From NCBI RefSeq assembly GCF_040219615.1, contig NZ_JAVJSE010000001.1:1-64000 (forward strand): a stretch of 64,000 bases of DNA. Reading direction: 5' to 3'. Below the pieces are notes generated by a model. That model was not told the origin of the DNA. It saw nothing but the letters and a program-made list of their open reading frames with translations, and searched no databases. The translations under genes were made by a program, and so were the position numbers. Source of the stretch: Thalassobaculum_A sp040219615. GTDB lineage: Bacteria; Pseudomonadota; Alphaproteobacteria; Thalassobaculales; Thalassobaculaceae. Every line of letters begins with the position of its first letter. Position 1 is the first letter of the stretch. Below, in pieces: positions 63,968 to 64,000 of this stretch.

Positions 63968-64000
63968 CGGTCGCGCCGTGGGTTCCGGCTCCGCCCCGCC
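63968..64000 (+). repeat. Dispersed palindromic intergenic repeat, copy F (cut by the window edge)
   Basis: Begins GGTCGCGCCGTGGGTTCCGG, the same left end as copies A and C, immediately after the PLP enzyme gene. The rest lies outside the window. Confidence 0.65.

Overview
The window is GC-rich, gene-dense chromosomal DNA of an alphaproteobacterium, probably from the Rhodospirillales or a close relative. That placement is an inference from the high GC content, the alphaproteobacterial small families (DUF1013/TrcR, DUF1192, DUF1465, DUF4164), the zapA-6S RNA-ygfA arrangement and the order tol-pal, tilS, ftsH, folP, glmM. No rRNA, tRNA or CRISPR array was found.

Region 1 (1-20 kb) is mostly accessory metabolism. 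It opens with the cut-off start of an IS30-type transposase and a perfect palindrome. Then come an acyl-CoA ligase, a P-type cation ATPase behind an FNR/FixK-type box, a periplasmic Cu/Zn superoxide dismutase, an iron alcohol dehydrogenase, a PrpE-type acyl-CoA synthetase with an SDR and a HIT protein, and a fumarylacetoacetase-type hydrolase followed by a gutted dioxygenase remnant. Small and envelope genes, the regulator TrcR, a candidate small RNA, a GST and a metY-hydrolase-thioesterase operon complete it.

Region 2 (20-38.5 kb) is core. It holds a small heat-shock gene with a ROSE-like RNA thermometer, DUF1465, rpmE, and a three-gene stator-like system (OmpA-type lipid-free exported protein, MotA/TolQ-like channel, MotB/OmpA-like coiled-coil partner). 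The central carbon and housekeeping run tkt-gap-fba-thiE, then efp and suhB, follows on the minus strand. Divergent from tkt are DUF4164-zapA-6S RNA-ygfA-YmdB-like. yebC-ruvCAB comes next.

Region 3 (38.5-53.5 kb) is the cell-envelope and essential cluster: ybgC-tolQ-tolR-tolA-tolB-pal-cpoB-tilS-ftsH-folP, then glmM-thiD. An MFS transporter and an SDR protein lacking its catalytic tyrosine sit between folP and glmM.

Region 4 (53.5-64 kb) is accessory amino-acid or organic-acid metabolism. A MocR regulator is divergent from a threonine dehydratase-AlaX pair, with TGACAAT half-sites between them. Three tandem PhzF paralogues, a DMT exporter, a tartrate-type dehydrogenase, a MaoC hydratase and a threonine-synthase-like enzyme follow. 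Copies of a short dispersed palindromic repeat lie only in regions 1 and 4.

All functional calls come from recognising motifs by eye; no database search was run.
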